Under the pieces are notes generated by a model. It saw only the letters and a program-made list of their open reading frames with translations, made no database searches and was not told where the DNA came from. Positions 37,124-47,169 of a stretch of 64,000 bases of DNA are shown piece after piece; within the stretch, counting starts at the first letter, position 1; each line of letters begins with the position of its first letter. The stretch covers positions 124,001 to 188,000 of the forward strand of contig NZ_FZOO01000009.1 in assembly GCF_900188375.1 (NCBI RefSeq), written 5' to 3'. This DNA is from Geodermatophilus pulveris (GTDB taxonomy: Bacteria; Actinomycetota; Actinomycetes; Mycobacteriales; Geodermatophilaceae). The translations under genes and the position numbers were made by a program.

Positions 37124-37138
37124 TTCCACGAAGCGGAA
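37124..37138. promoter_or_regulatory. IclR-type operator, second copy (TTCCAC-N3-GCGGAA)
   Basis: TTCCAC-GAA-GCGGAA has the same arms as the palindrome in the iclR promoter. It lies 51 bp upstream of matC and 167 bp upstream of sgaA, in the 231-bp gap between the two divergent genes. Confidence 0.5.
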
Positions 37139-37180
37139 ACCACGTCCCGCTCCCCGTGCATCCAAGTGATCACGGGGCGG

Positions 37181-37196
37181 TGTGTCAACTGTCACA
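37181..37196. promoter_or_regulatory. CRP/GlxR-like site upstream of sgaA
   Basis: TGTGT-CAACTG-TCACA differs from the CRP consensus TGTGA-N6-TCACA at one base. Its centre would be about 62 bp before the start point predicted from the TACGGT -10, a classical class I activation distance. Confidence 0.4.
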
Positions 37197-37238
37197 GAGA
37201 CCGTCCGGTCCGCTGGACAGCCGTCCGTCAGGCGGGAG

Positions 37239-37244
37239 TACGGT
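37239..37244 (+). promoter_or_regulatory. Candidate -10 of sgaA (TACGGT)
   Basis: TACGGT with a weak TGGACA 19 bases upstream (37214-37219). It would give a leader of about 55 nt before the sgaA ATG, unlike the leaderless promoters elsewhere in the window. Confidence 0.35.
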
Positions 37245-37304
37245 CCCGCATCGTGGAGTCCGGGTGGACCACGCCCGGCGTGGTTGCGGCGAGAGGGCGA
37301 TGAC

Positions 37305-38480
37305 ATGACGACCACGGGGACGGGCACCGGCGGCCGTCACTTCCTGCAGATCCCGGGGCCGACCAACGTGCCCGACCGCGTGCTGCGGGCCATGGACATG
37401 CCCACCATCGACCACCGCGGCCCGGAGTTCGCCGCGCTCGGCCGCGAGGTGCTCGAGGCGGTCAAGGCGCCCTTCGGCACCAGCAACCCGGTGGTCGTCT
37501 ACCCGGCGTCGGGCACCGGCGCCTGGGAGGCGGCCCTGTGCAACACGCTGTCCCCCGGCGACCGGGTGCTCTGCTTCGAGACCGGCCACTTCGCCACCCT
37601 CTGGCAGGACATGGCCCGCCGGCTCGGCCTGGAGGTCGAGTTCGTCCCCGGTGACTGGCGGCACGGCGTCCCGCCCGAGGCGGTGCAGGAACGGCTCGCC
37701 GCCGACCCCGGGCACGAGGTCAAGGCCGTCATGGTGGTCCACAACGAGACCTCCACCGGCGTCACGAGCCGGGTCGGGGAGATCCGCGCGGCGATCGACG
37801 CCGCGCAGCACCCCGCGCTGTACCTGGTCGACACGATCTCCTCGCTCGGCAGCATCGACTACCGGCACGACGAGTGGCGTGTCGACGTCACCATCGCCGG
37901 CTCGCAGAAGGGCCTGATGCTCCCGCCCGGCATCAGCTTCAACGCGGTCAGCGACAAGGCGCTCGAGGCCTCGCGGACGGCCCGGCTGCCCCGCTCCTAC
38001 TGGGACTGGGAGCCGATCCTCGCGGCCAACGCCAACGGCTTCTGGCCCTACACCCCGGCCACGAACATCCTCTACGGCCTGCGCGAGGCCCTGCGGATGC
38101 TGGCCGAGGAGGGCCTGCCCGACGTCTACGCCCGCCACCAGCGGCACGCCGAGGCCACCCGGGCCGCCGTCCGCGGCTGGGGGCTGGAGGTGCTCGCCCT
38201 GGACGAGCGGGAGTACTCCGGCTCGCTGACGGCGATCCTGCTGTCCGACGAGCACGACGCCGACGAGGTCCGCCGGGTCATCCTCGAGCACTACGACATG
38301 TCCCTGGGTGCCGGGCTGGGCCGGCTGGCCCGCAAGGTGTTCCGCATCGGCCACCTGGGCCACTTCAACGACCTGATGCTCGCCGGCACCCTCGCCGGCG
38401 TGCAGATGGGCCTGGTCCGCAGCGGGGTGAAGGTCGACCCCGCGGGCATCCAGGCGGCGCTGGAGGTGCTGGGGCAGTGA
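37305..38480 (+). CDS. sgaA: Serine--glyoxylate aminotransferase
   Basis: 391 residues. PLP fold type I, class V. Motifs HFLQIPGPTNVPDRVLRAM, IDHRGPEF, YPASGTGAWEAAL, VHNETSTGVTS, LVDTISSLG and the PLP lysine Lys202 in AGSQKGLMLPPG, with PRSYWDWE near 230; all are characteristic of SgaA. Converts glyoxylate plus serine (or alanine) to glycine plus hydroxypyruvate (or pyruvate). It would consume the glyoxylate made by the glycolate dehydrogenases. ATG 37305 has only a weak GAGAGG. Overlaps the next gene by four bases. Confidence 0.88.
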   Translation: MTTTGTGTGGRHFLQIPGPTNVPDRVLRAMDMPTIDHRGPEFAALGREVLEAVKAPFGTSNPVVVYPASGTGAWEAALCNTLSPGDRVLCFETGHFATLWQDMARRLGLEVEFVPGDWRHGVPPEAVQERLAADPGHEVKAVMVVHNETSTGVTSRVGEIRAAIDAAQHPALYLVDTISSLGSIDYRHDEWRVDVTIAGSQKGLMLPPGISFNAVSDKALEASRTARLPRSYWDWEPILAANANGFWPYTPATNILYGLREALRMLAEEGLPDVYARHQRHAEATRAAVRGWGLEVLALDEREYSGSLTAILLSDEHDADEVRRVILEHYDMSLGAGLGRLARKVFRIGHLGHFNDLMLAGTLAGVQMGLVRSGVKVDPAGIQAALEVLGQ

Positions 38481-41398
38481 CAGCCGCGCCGCCGCGACCC
38501 TCGACGGCCGCCGCCGAGCACGCCGACCTGGGCGCCGAGCTGAGCCGGGCCCTCGACGGCGAGGTCGCGTTCGACGACTACACGCGTCACCTGTTCAGCC
38601 AGGACGCGTCCATGTACGCGATGACGCCGGCCGGCGTCGTCTACCCCCGGCACGCCGACGACGTCGTCGCCACCGTGCGCCTGGCCGGCCAGGCCGGGCT
38701 GCCCGTGCTGGCCCGCGGGGCGGGCACCAGCCTGGTGGGGCAGACGGTGTCGCCGGGCATCGTCATGGACCTGTCCCGGCACATGTACGCCATCACCGAC
38801 CTGGACCCCGACGCCCGGACGGCGCGGGTGCAGCCCGGCGTGGTGCAGGACGAGCTGAACCGGGCGGCGGGGGAGCACGGGCTGATGTTCGGCCCGGACA
38901 CCTCGACGTCCAACCGCGCCACGATCGGCGGGATGATCGGCAACAACTCGGCCGGCAGCGGGTCCCTGCGCTTCGGGATGACCATCGACCACGTCCTGGA
39001 GATGGACCTGGTCCTCGCCGACGCCTCGACCACCCGCTGGGGCGCGCTCGACGAGGCCGAGCGGGCCCGCCGCGCCGAGGGCGACTCGCTGGAGGCCCGC
39101 ATCCTGCGCGGCCTGCCCGGCATCGTGTCCGCGCACGCCGACGCGATCGGCACCGGCTTCCCGGCCTACTGGCGCCGTGCCGGCGGCTACCGGCTGGACC
39201 GGCTGGCCACGGCCCCCCCGTACGACCTGGCCAAGTTCCTCGTCGGCTCGGAGGGCACGCTCGCCGTCACCACCTCGGCGCTGGTCGCCCTGGTGCCCAA
39301 GCCGTCCAGGCAGGTCTTCGCCGTCGGCCACTTCCGGTCGGTGCTGGAGGCCACCGCGGCGACCGGGGACGCCCTGTCCCTGGACCCGGCCGGCGTCGAG
39401 ATGATCGACAAGACCATCCTCGATCTGTCCCGGCGCAAGATCGAGTACGCCGGCCTCGGCCGGATCCTCGAGGGCGACCCCGAGGCGCTGGTGTTCGTGT
39501 CCTTCACCGGTGACGACGAGGCCGAGCTCGTCGCCTCCCTCGACCGGCTGACCGAGCTGTGGCGGCGCAACGGCCACGGCTACGCCACCCTGCGCGCGGT
39601 CACCCCCACCCAGCAGTCCGACCTGCTCAAGGTGCGCAAGTCCGCACTCGGCCTGCTCATGGCCGCCTCGGAGGGCGCCCGCCGCCCGCTGGCCTTCGTC
39701 GAGGACACCGCCGTCCCCCCGGAGCACCTGGCCGAGTACACGGCCCGCTTCCGCGACGTGCTCGACCGGCACGGCCTGGAGGCCGGCTTCTACGGGCACT
39801 GCTCGGTCGGCTGCCTGCACATCCGCCCGTTCGTCGACCTGACCGAGCCCGGCCAGGTGGAGACCATGCGGTCGGTCGCCGAGGAGGTCAAGGACCTCGT
39901 CCGGGAGTACGGCGGGGCCAACTCCAGCGAGCACGGCGACGGCCTGGCCCGCAGCGAGTTCAACCGGGAGCTGTTCGGCGAGGAGCTCTACCAGGCCATG
40001 CGCGAGGTCAAGGCGCTGTTCGACCCGGCGGGGGTCATGAACCCCGGCAAGATCGTCGACGCCCCGGCGATGACCGAGCACCTGCGGGACGCCGACCCGC
40101 CGCAGCCCGGGCCGCTGCGCACCCGGCTCACCTTCGACGTCGTCGGCGGCATGTTCGGCGCCGCCGACCGCTGCATGAACATCGGCCTGTGCCGGAAGTC
40201 CACGACCGGCACCATGTGCCCGAGCTACATCGCCACGCGCATGGAGGAGCACTCCACCCGCGGCCGGGCCGGCGCGCTGGTCAAGGCGCTGTCCGAGGGC
40301 GACCCGCACACCGCCCTGAGCGACGAGCGGCTGCACGAGGCGCTGGACCTGTGCCTGTCGTGCAAGGCGTGCAAGAGCGAGTGCCCGCTGGGCGTGGACA
40401 TGGCCTCGCTCAAGGCGGAGGCGCTGGCGCACAAGTACGACGTCCAGGGGGTGCCGCTGCGCGCCCGGGTGTTCGGCGCGATCCGCACGCTCAACCGGCT
40501 GGGGTCGGCGACGGCGCCGCTGTCCAACGTGCCCGGCCGGATCCGGCCGCTGCGAGTGCTCCTGGACCGGCGGCTGGGCATCGCCCGGCAGCGGCCGCTG
40601 CCCCGCTTCCAGCGGGACAACCTGCCGCGCTGGTTCAAGCGGCACCGGCCGGCCGGCACGCCCACCCAGGGCCGGGTCACCATGCTGGCCGACTCCTTCA
40701 CCAGCTACAGCGAGCCGGGCGTGGGCCGGGCCGTCGTCGAGCTGCTCGAGCACGCCGGCTACGACGTCCGGTTGGAGAGCCGGGGCTGCTGCGGGCGGCC
40801 GAGCATCTCCAAGGGCCTGCTCGACGACGCCCGCGAGAAGGCCCGCGGCCTGGCGGCGTCGCTGTGCGCCGGCGGGGCCGCCGACGGGCCGATCGTCGGC
40901 TGCGAGCCGTCCTGCATCCTCACGCTGCGGGCCGAGCACGTGTCCCTGCTGCCCGACGACCCCAACGTGCGGGCGGTGGCCGACCGGGTGCGGCTGCCCG
41001 AGGAGCTGCTGGTCGAGGCCATCGACGCGGGGCGGCTGCGGCTGCGCGAGGACAGCCGGCTGGCGGGCCGCACGATCGTCTTCCACGGCCACTGCCACCA
41101 GAAGGCCGAGGCCGGCACCGCGGCGACCGTGGCGCTGCTCAAGCGCATCCCCGGGGCCACGGTGCAGGAGCTGGACGCCGGGTGCTGCGGCATGGCCGGC
41201 TCCTTCGGCTACGAGACGGAGCACTACGACATCTCGCTGCGGGTGGGGGAGGACCGGCTGTTCCCGGCCGTCCGCGCCGCCGCCCCGGACGCCGTGATCG
41301 CGGCGACCGGGACGTCCTGCCGCGAGCAGATCCACCACGGCACCCAGCGCACCGCCCGTCACCCGGTCGAGTTGGTCCTGGAGGCCCTCGACCGGTAG
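38477..41398 (+). CDS. FAD-linked oxidase/Fe-S fusion, GlcD-GlcF or YdiJ-type 2-hydroxyacid dehydrogenase
   Basis: 973 residues. N-terminal GlcD-like half: PVLARGAGTSLVGQTVSPG, ATIGGMIGNNSAGSGSLRFG, FLVGSEGTLAV, GFYGHCSVGCLHIRP, NSSEHGDGLAR. C-terminal GlcF-like half: a CMNIGLC...MCPSY cluster and CLSCKACKSECPLG, then CCG repeats (RGCCGRPSISKG; FHGHCHQKAEAG with DAGCCGMAGSFG). Organised like E. coli YdiJ, a D-2-hydroxyglutarate dehydrogenase, and like D-lactate dehydrogenases. The GTG start overlaps sgaA by four bases, so its oxoacid product may feed the aminotransferase. A second, fused system beside glcDEF. Confidence 0.85.
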   Translation: MTAAPPRPSTAAAEHADLGAELSRALDGEVAFDDYTRHLFSQDASMYAMTPAGVVYPRHADDVVATVRLAGQAGLPVLARGAGTSLVGQTVSPGIVMDLSRHMYAITDLDPDARTARVQPGVVQDELNRAAGEHGLMFGPDTSTSNRATIGGMIGNNSAGSGSLRFGMTIDHVLEMDLVLADASTTRWGALDEAERARRAEGDSLEARILRGLPGIVSAHADAIGTGFPAYWRRAGGYRLDRLATAPPYDLAKFLVGSEGTLAVTTSALVALVPKPSRQVFAVGHFRSVLEATAATGDALSLDPAGVEMIDKTILDLSRRKIEYAGLGRILEGDPEALVFVSFTGDDEAELVASLDRLTELWRRNGHGYATLRAVTPTQQSDLLKVRKSALGLLMAASEGARRPLAFVEDTAVPPEHLAEYTARFRDVLDRHGLEAGFYGHCSVGCLHIRPFVDLTEPGQVETMRSVAEEVKDLVREYGGANSSEHGDGLARSEFNRELFGEELYQAMREVKALFDPAGVMNPGKIVDAPAMTEHLRDADPPQPGPLRTRLTFDVVGGMFGAADRCMNIGLCRKSTTGTMCPSYIATRMEEHSTRGRAGALVKALSEGDPHTALSDERLHEALDLCLSCKACKSECPLGVDMASLKAEALAHKYDVQGVPLRARVFGAIRTLNRLGSATAPLSNVPGRIRPLRVLLDRRLGIARQRPLPRFQRDNLPRWFKRHRPAGTPTQGRVTMLADSFTSYSEPGVGRAVVELLEHAGYDVRLESRGCCGRPSISKGLLDDAREKARGLAASLCAGGAADGPIVGCEPSCILTLRAEHVSLLPDDPNVRAVADRVRLPEELLVEAIDAGRLRLREDSRLAGRTIVFHGHCHQKAEAGTAATVALLKRIPGATVQELDAGCCGMAGSFGYETEHYDISLRVGEDRLFPAVRAAAPDAVIAATGTSCREQIHHGTQRTARHPVELVLEALDR

Positions 41399-41435
41399 GC
41401 GTCCGCGAACCGGTCCGCTCACCGGCGCCCCCGGC

Positions 41436-41441
41436 TACGGT
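41436..41441 (+). promoter_or_regulatory. Candidate leaderless -10 of the DagK-like gene (TACGGT)
   Basis: TACGGT is followed six bases later by the GTG start at 41448. No -35 is evident. It makes the diacylglycerol kinase-like gene independent of the fusion-enzyme operon 50 bp upstream. Confidence 0.4.
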
Positions 41442-41447
41442 GCGCCG

Positions 41448-42377
41448 GTGAGCGGGACCCCTCGGCTGCTGGCAGTGGTCAACCGGGCCGCCGGCACCGC
41501 CGGGGACGGCGCGGTCGGGGCTGCCCTGCGCGAGCTGCGCACCGGGGCCGACGTCGTGGTGGCCGCGACCGGGTCACCGGCCGAGCTGGACGAGGCGCTC
41601 GCCGGGCGTGACGGCCGCCGCCTGGTGGTGCTGGGCGGTGACGGCTCGCTGCACGCCGTCGCGCGGGCCCTGCACCGGGCCGGCGCGCTGGACCCCGCCG
41701 AGCCGGTCGGGGTCGTGGCCCGCGGCACCGGCAACGACCTGGCGCGCAGCCTCGGCCTGCCGCTGGACCCGGTCGCGGGTGCGGCCGCCGTCCTCGCCGG
41801 GGTGCCCCGGCCGCTGGACCTGCTCGAGGACGACGCGGGCGGGCTGGTGGTCAACGCCGTGCACGCCGGGGTCGGGGCCCGGGCCGGCGCGCGGGCGGAC
41901 CGGCTCAAGGAGCTGCTGGGGGTGGTCGCCTACCCGGTGGGTGCGGCGATGGCCGGGGTCAGCAGCCTGGGCTGGCCGCTGCGGGTGGAGGTCGACGGCC
42001 GGGTGGCGGCGCACCCGCGGGAGGGCTGGGTGGCCGACGGGACACGCGAGCTGCTGATGCTGGGCGTCTGCACGGGCCGCTCGATCGGCGGCGGGACACC
42101 GCTGGCGCCGGACGCCGAGCCGGACGACGGGCTGGCCGACGTGGTGCTCTCGGCGGCGACCGGCCCGGTCGCCCGGGCGGCCTTCGCCGCGGCGCTGACC
42201 AGCGGGGAGCACGTGGACCGGCCCGACGTGCTGGTGCTGCGGGGGAGCCGGGTGGCGCTCTCCGGCGGCCCGGTCGACCTCGACGCGGACGGCGAGGTCG
42301 AGGAGGGAGTGGCGTCGCGGACCTGGCGGGTGCGGCGGCACGGCTGGTCGCTGCTCGTGCCGCCGCCCCCCAGGTGA
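41448..42377 (+). CDS. Diacylglycerol/lipid kinase family protein (YegS/BmrU-like)
   Basis: 309 residues. DAGK catalytic domain: VVNRAAGTAGDG, VVLGGDGSLHAVARAL (the GGDG nucleotide motif) and VARGTGNDLARSLGLPLDP; C-terminal beta-sandwich with VALSGGPVDLDADGE. Such enzymes phosphorylate diacylglycerol or related lipids at the membrane using ATP. GTG start with a -10 six bases upstream. Last gene before the hairpin that closes the island; no functional tie to glycolate is apparent. Confidence 0.82.
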   Translation: MSGTPRLLAVVNRAAGTAGDGAVGAALRELRTGADVVVAATGSPAELDEALAGRDGRRLVVLGGDGSLHAVARALHRAGALDPAEPVGVVARGTGNDLARSLGLPLDPVAGAAAVLAGVPRPLDLLEDDAGGLVVNAVHAGVGARAGARADRLKELLGVVAYPVGAAMAGVSSLGWPLRVEVDGRVAAHPREGWVADGTRELLMLGVCTGRSIGGGTPLAPDAEPDDGLADVVLSAATGPVARAAFAAALTSGEHVDRPDVLVLRGSRVALSGGPVDLDADGEVEEGVASRTWRVRRHGWSLLVPPPPR

Positions 42378-42391
42378 GGTGATGGAACCGG

Positions 42392-42442
42392 CCACGCTTC
42401 AGGGGCCCGCGCCGAGCCTGCGAGGCGCGGGGGGAAGCGTGG
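42392..42442. terminator. Bidirectional terminator, nested inverted repeats
   Basis: Outer arms CCACGCTTC (42392-42400) and GAAGCGTGG (42434-42442) enclose inner arms CCCGCGCC (42406-42413) and GGCGCGGG (42424-42431). Lies between the convergent dagK-like and osmC genes, three bases from the osmC stop. Confidence 0.7.
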
Positions 42443-42445
42443 TCC

Positions 42446-42883
42446 TCATTCCAGCGTGGCGTCCAGGCTGATCTCGTCGACGCCGGCGAGGGCCTTGCTC
42501 ACCGGGCAGCCGGCCTTGGCCGCTTGGGCGGCCTGCTCGAAGCCGGCGGCGTCGAGGCCCTCGACCTCACCGCGGACCGCGATGGCGATCTTCGTGATGT
42601 GCGGGCCGCCGTCCTTCTGGCCGAGGGTGACGTCCGCGGTGACCTCGAGGGACTGCGGGGTGCCGCCGGCCTTGGCGATCTCGTTGGACAGCGCCATCGC
42701 GAAGCACGACGAGTGCGCCGCCGCGATGAGCTCCTCGGGGCTGGTGGTGCCGTCGGCGTCCTCGGCCGCGCGCTTGGGGAACGACACGTCGTAGGTGCCG
42801 ACCTTCGAGCTGGACAGCTCCACCTGGCCGGACCCCTCCTGCAGGGAGCCGTTCCAGGCGGTGCGAGCGGTGCGGGTGGGCAT
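42446..42883 (-). CDS. osmC: OsmC/Ohr-family peroxidase
   Basis: 145 residues. Thiol peroxidase for organic hydroperoxides. The two catalytic cysteines are Cys60 (AAHSSCFAMALS) and Cys126 (AGCPVSKAL), with the N-terminal Arg region and VSFPKRAAEDADGTTSPEELI typical of the OsmC subfamily (not Ohr). ATG 42883 follows GAGGAGG. Lies 80 bp downstream of the OhrR-like gene on the same strand and probably depends on it. Confidence 0.88.
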   Translation of the reverse strand: MPTRTARTAWNGSLQEGSGQVELSSSKVGTYDVSFPKRAAEDADGTTSPEELIAAAHSSCFAMALSNEIAKAGGTPQSLEVTADVTLGQKDGGPHITKIAIAVRGEVEGLDAAGFEQAAQAAKAGCPVSKALAGVDEISLDATLE

Positions 42884-42963
42884 GGGGCCTCCTCGTCGGG
42901 ACGGTCTGTGTCAGGGGTGCGCTACCCCGGTCCATCGCGCACAACCGTCCGGGGACGTGCAGG

Positions 42964-43410
42964 TCAGGTCCTCGGCGCGACCCGCTCGGTCACCAGGTTC
43001 AGCTTGGCCTTGAGCTCGGAGAACTCCGCGCGGTCGAGGTCCAGCGCGCAGATGATCTCCTCGGAGATGGCGTCCGCCTTGTCCCGCAGCGCGCGGCCGG
43101 CGTCGGTCAGCGTGATGGCCACCGACCGCTCGTCCTCCACCCGCCGGTGGCGGGTGACCAGGCCGGCGGTGGTGAGCCGCTTGAGGAGGGGGGACAGCGT
43201 GCCGCTGTCCAGGGAGAGCCGGGCTCCGAGCTGACCCACCGTCTGGTTGTCCTGCTCCCAGAGCAGCATCATGACCAGGTACTGCGGATAGGTGAGCCCG
43301 ATCGCGTCGAGCAGGGGGCGATAACGCGCGGTCACCGCTCGGGAGGCGGCGTAGAGCGCAAAGCAGAGCTGGTCCTCGAGGACCGCGCTCGGTGCCGGGA
43401 GACGCGTCAT
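42964..43410 (-). CDS. ohrR: OhrR-type MarR-family peroxide sensor
   Basis: 148 residues. The N-terminal [14 protein letters not shown] contains the reactive Cys16 of one-Cys OhrR proteins, oxidised by organic hydroperoxides. The winged helix reads [53 protein letters not shown]. No second C-terminal Cys, so the one-Cys mechanism. It probably represses osmC, the next gene. A TAGGAT lies seven bases before the ATG (leaderless). Confidence 0.87.
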   Translation of the reverse strand: MTRLPAPSAVLEDQLCFALYAASRAVTARYRPLLDAIGLTYPQYLVMMLLWEQDNQTVGQLGARLSLDSGTLSPLLKRLTTAGLVTRHRRVEDERSVAITLTDAGRALRDKADAISEEIICALDLDRAEFSELKAKLNLVTERVAPRT

Positions 43411-43417
43411 CCTGCAG

Positions 43418-43423
43418 ATCCTA
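43418..43423 (-). promoter_or_regulatory. Candidate leaderless -10 of ohrR (TAGGAT)
   Basis: Read on the minus strand, TAGGAT precedes the ohrR ATG by seven bases. The ohrR-clpB gap (43411-43599) also carries the clpB promoter and HAIR box. Confidence 0.4.
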
Positions 43424-43503
43424 GTGCTCGGGTGCCCGGCGTCTGAGGCCGTTGCCCCCGGACACCCCCCGCAGAGGTGGACGGGCACCCGGACACCGCA
43501 GAG

Positions 43504-43524
43504 GTTGAGCGGAACAGACTCAAC
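43504..43524. promoter_or_regulatory. HAIR operator for HspR upstream of clpB
   Basis: GTTGAGC - 7 bases - ACTCAAC; the arms GGTTGAG and CTCAACC are perfectly inverted. It matches CTTGAGT-N7-ACTCAAG at 5 of 7 and 6 of 7 positions and overlaps the candidate -35 of clpB. Confidence 0.78.
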
Positions 43525-43536
43525 CCTGAGCTCGTT
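43511..43536 (+). promoter_or_regulatory. clpB promoter, SigH/SigR-type (GGAAC-N18-GTT)
   Basis: GGAAC (43511-43515) and GTT (43534-43536) are 18 bases apart, the same geometry as the dnaK promoter. The HAIR box covers the -35, so HspR would block it directly. Confidence 0.55.
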
Positions 43537-43599
43537 GCACACTCCGACACCGACGGCCGGCGAGCCCGGCCCCGCCCGAGAGGACCACCCCCAGAGACC

Positions 43600-46185
<2,586 letters not shown>

Positions 46186-46192
46186 GGAGGAC

Positions 46193-46234
46193 ACACTGCC
46201 CCCGCCGCCCGCATGCCGGCGGCGGGGGGCAGTG
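46193..46234 (+). terminator. clpB terminator hairpin
   Basis: ACTGCCCCCGCCGCC and GGCGGCGGGGGGCAGT pair over 15 bp with a single bulged G and a short loop, eight bases after the clpB stop. Confidence 0.75.
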
Positions 46235-46354
46235 GGGCCGCCCGGGCGGGCGCGGGCGCACCGATCCGGTCTCGATGGGCGGACGCCACTGGCCCGGCAC
46301 GGGTGGGTCCGTGATCATCGGGGGAGTGACCGAGGGACGACGAGGGAGCGTGCG

Positions 46355-47104
46355 ATGACGTCAGGGCAGGGCGGCCAGGACCCCCAGCAGGGGCAGCCGC
46401 CGCAGGACCAGCCGGGCTGGCAGGCTCCGCCGGGGCAGGGGTGGCAGCAGCAGCCCCCGCCCGGCCAGGGCTGGCAGCAGCCGCCCCAGGGTCAGGGCTG
46501 GCAGGACCCCCAGCAGGGCTGGCAGCAGAGCCCCCCGCAGGGCTGGCAGCAGGGCCCCCCGCAGGGCTGGCAGCAGGGCCCGCCGCCGTACGGCTACGGG
46601 GCGGCCCCGTCGGCGCCGGGGGGCTACTTCCCCCAGGAGGCACCGGAGCGGCCCACGACGGTGCGGGTCGGGATCGGGGCCTTCCTGGCCACGCTCATCC
46701 TCGGCATCATCGCCTCGCTGCTGCAGTTCTCCGACACCGACGGGCTGGTCGCCCAGACCGTGGCGGACGCGAACGACCCGGCGTTCACCGAGGACGTCGC
46801 GCGCGCGGCCCTCGTCGTCGGCGCGGTGATCGGCCTGCTGCTGACCGCCCTCCAGGCGCTGTTCATCTGGTTCGCCTGGAAGGGGCGCAACTGGGCGCGG
46901 ATCGTGCTGTGCGTGCTCGGCGGCCTGAGCGCCCTGTTCGGCGTGACCGCCCTTGCCGGTACCGGGTCGGGCTCGGGATTCCTGGACTCCCTGTCGGTCT
47001 TCTCGCTGCTCCTGACCATCGTCGGGGTCGTCGCGCTGCTGCTCCGGCCGTCCGGCGAGTGGTACCGGACGATGACCACGCGCCGGCAGGCCGGATTCCG
47101 CTGA
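46355..47104 (+). CDS. Membrane protein with Gln/Pro/Trp-rich (GWQQ) repeat N-terminus
   Basis: 249 residues. The first 95 are low-complexity: eight or so units of the type PPQGWQQG, rich in Gln, Pro, Gly and Trp, and probably disordered. Four hydrophobic segments follow at about 105-125, 148-171, 180-201 and 210-227. The repeat is on the cytoplasmic side if the basic flanks orient the helices. Such repeats are common in actinobacterial membrane proteins, but no specific function is known. ATG start with GAGGGAG upstream. Confidence 0.75.
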   Translation: MTSGQGGQDPQQGQPPQDQPGWQAPPGQGWQQQPPPGQGWQQPPQGQGWQDPQQGWQQSPPQGWQQGPPQGWQQGPPPYGYGAAPSAPGGYFPQEAPERPTTVRVGIGAFLATLILGIIASLLQFSDTDGLVAQTVADANDPAFTEDVARAALVVGAVIGLLLTALQALFIWFAWKGRNWARIVLCVLGGLSALFGVTALAGTGSGSGFLDSLSVFSLLLTIVGVVALLLRPSGEWYRTMTTRRQAGFR

Positions 47105-47169
47105 CGCATCGTGACCCGATCGTTACCGCACTGCTGAACCCGTAGGGCGGCTGGTCACGAAGACCAGAC

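Noticed and set aside
38291-41422. 1043-codon open frame on the minus strand
   Set aside because: It is the antisense shadow of the fused FAD/Fe-S gene; composition is Gly/Arg/Val-rich with no motif, while the plus frame shows all expected Cys and FAD motifs.
46400-46590. Short GC-rich direct repeats (CAGGGCTGGCAGCAG type)
   Set aside because: Coding repeats for the GWQQ segment of the membrane protein, not an independent element.
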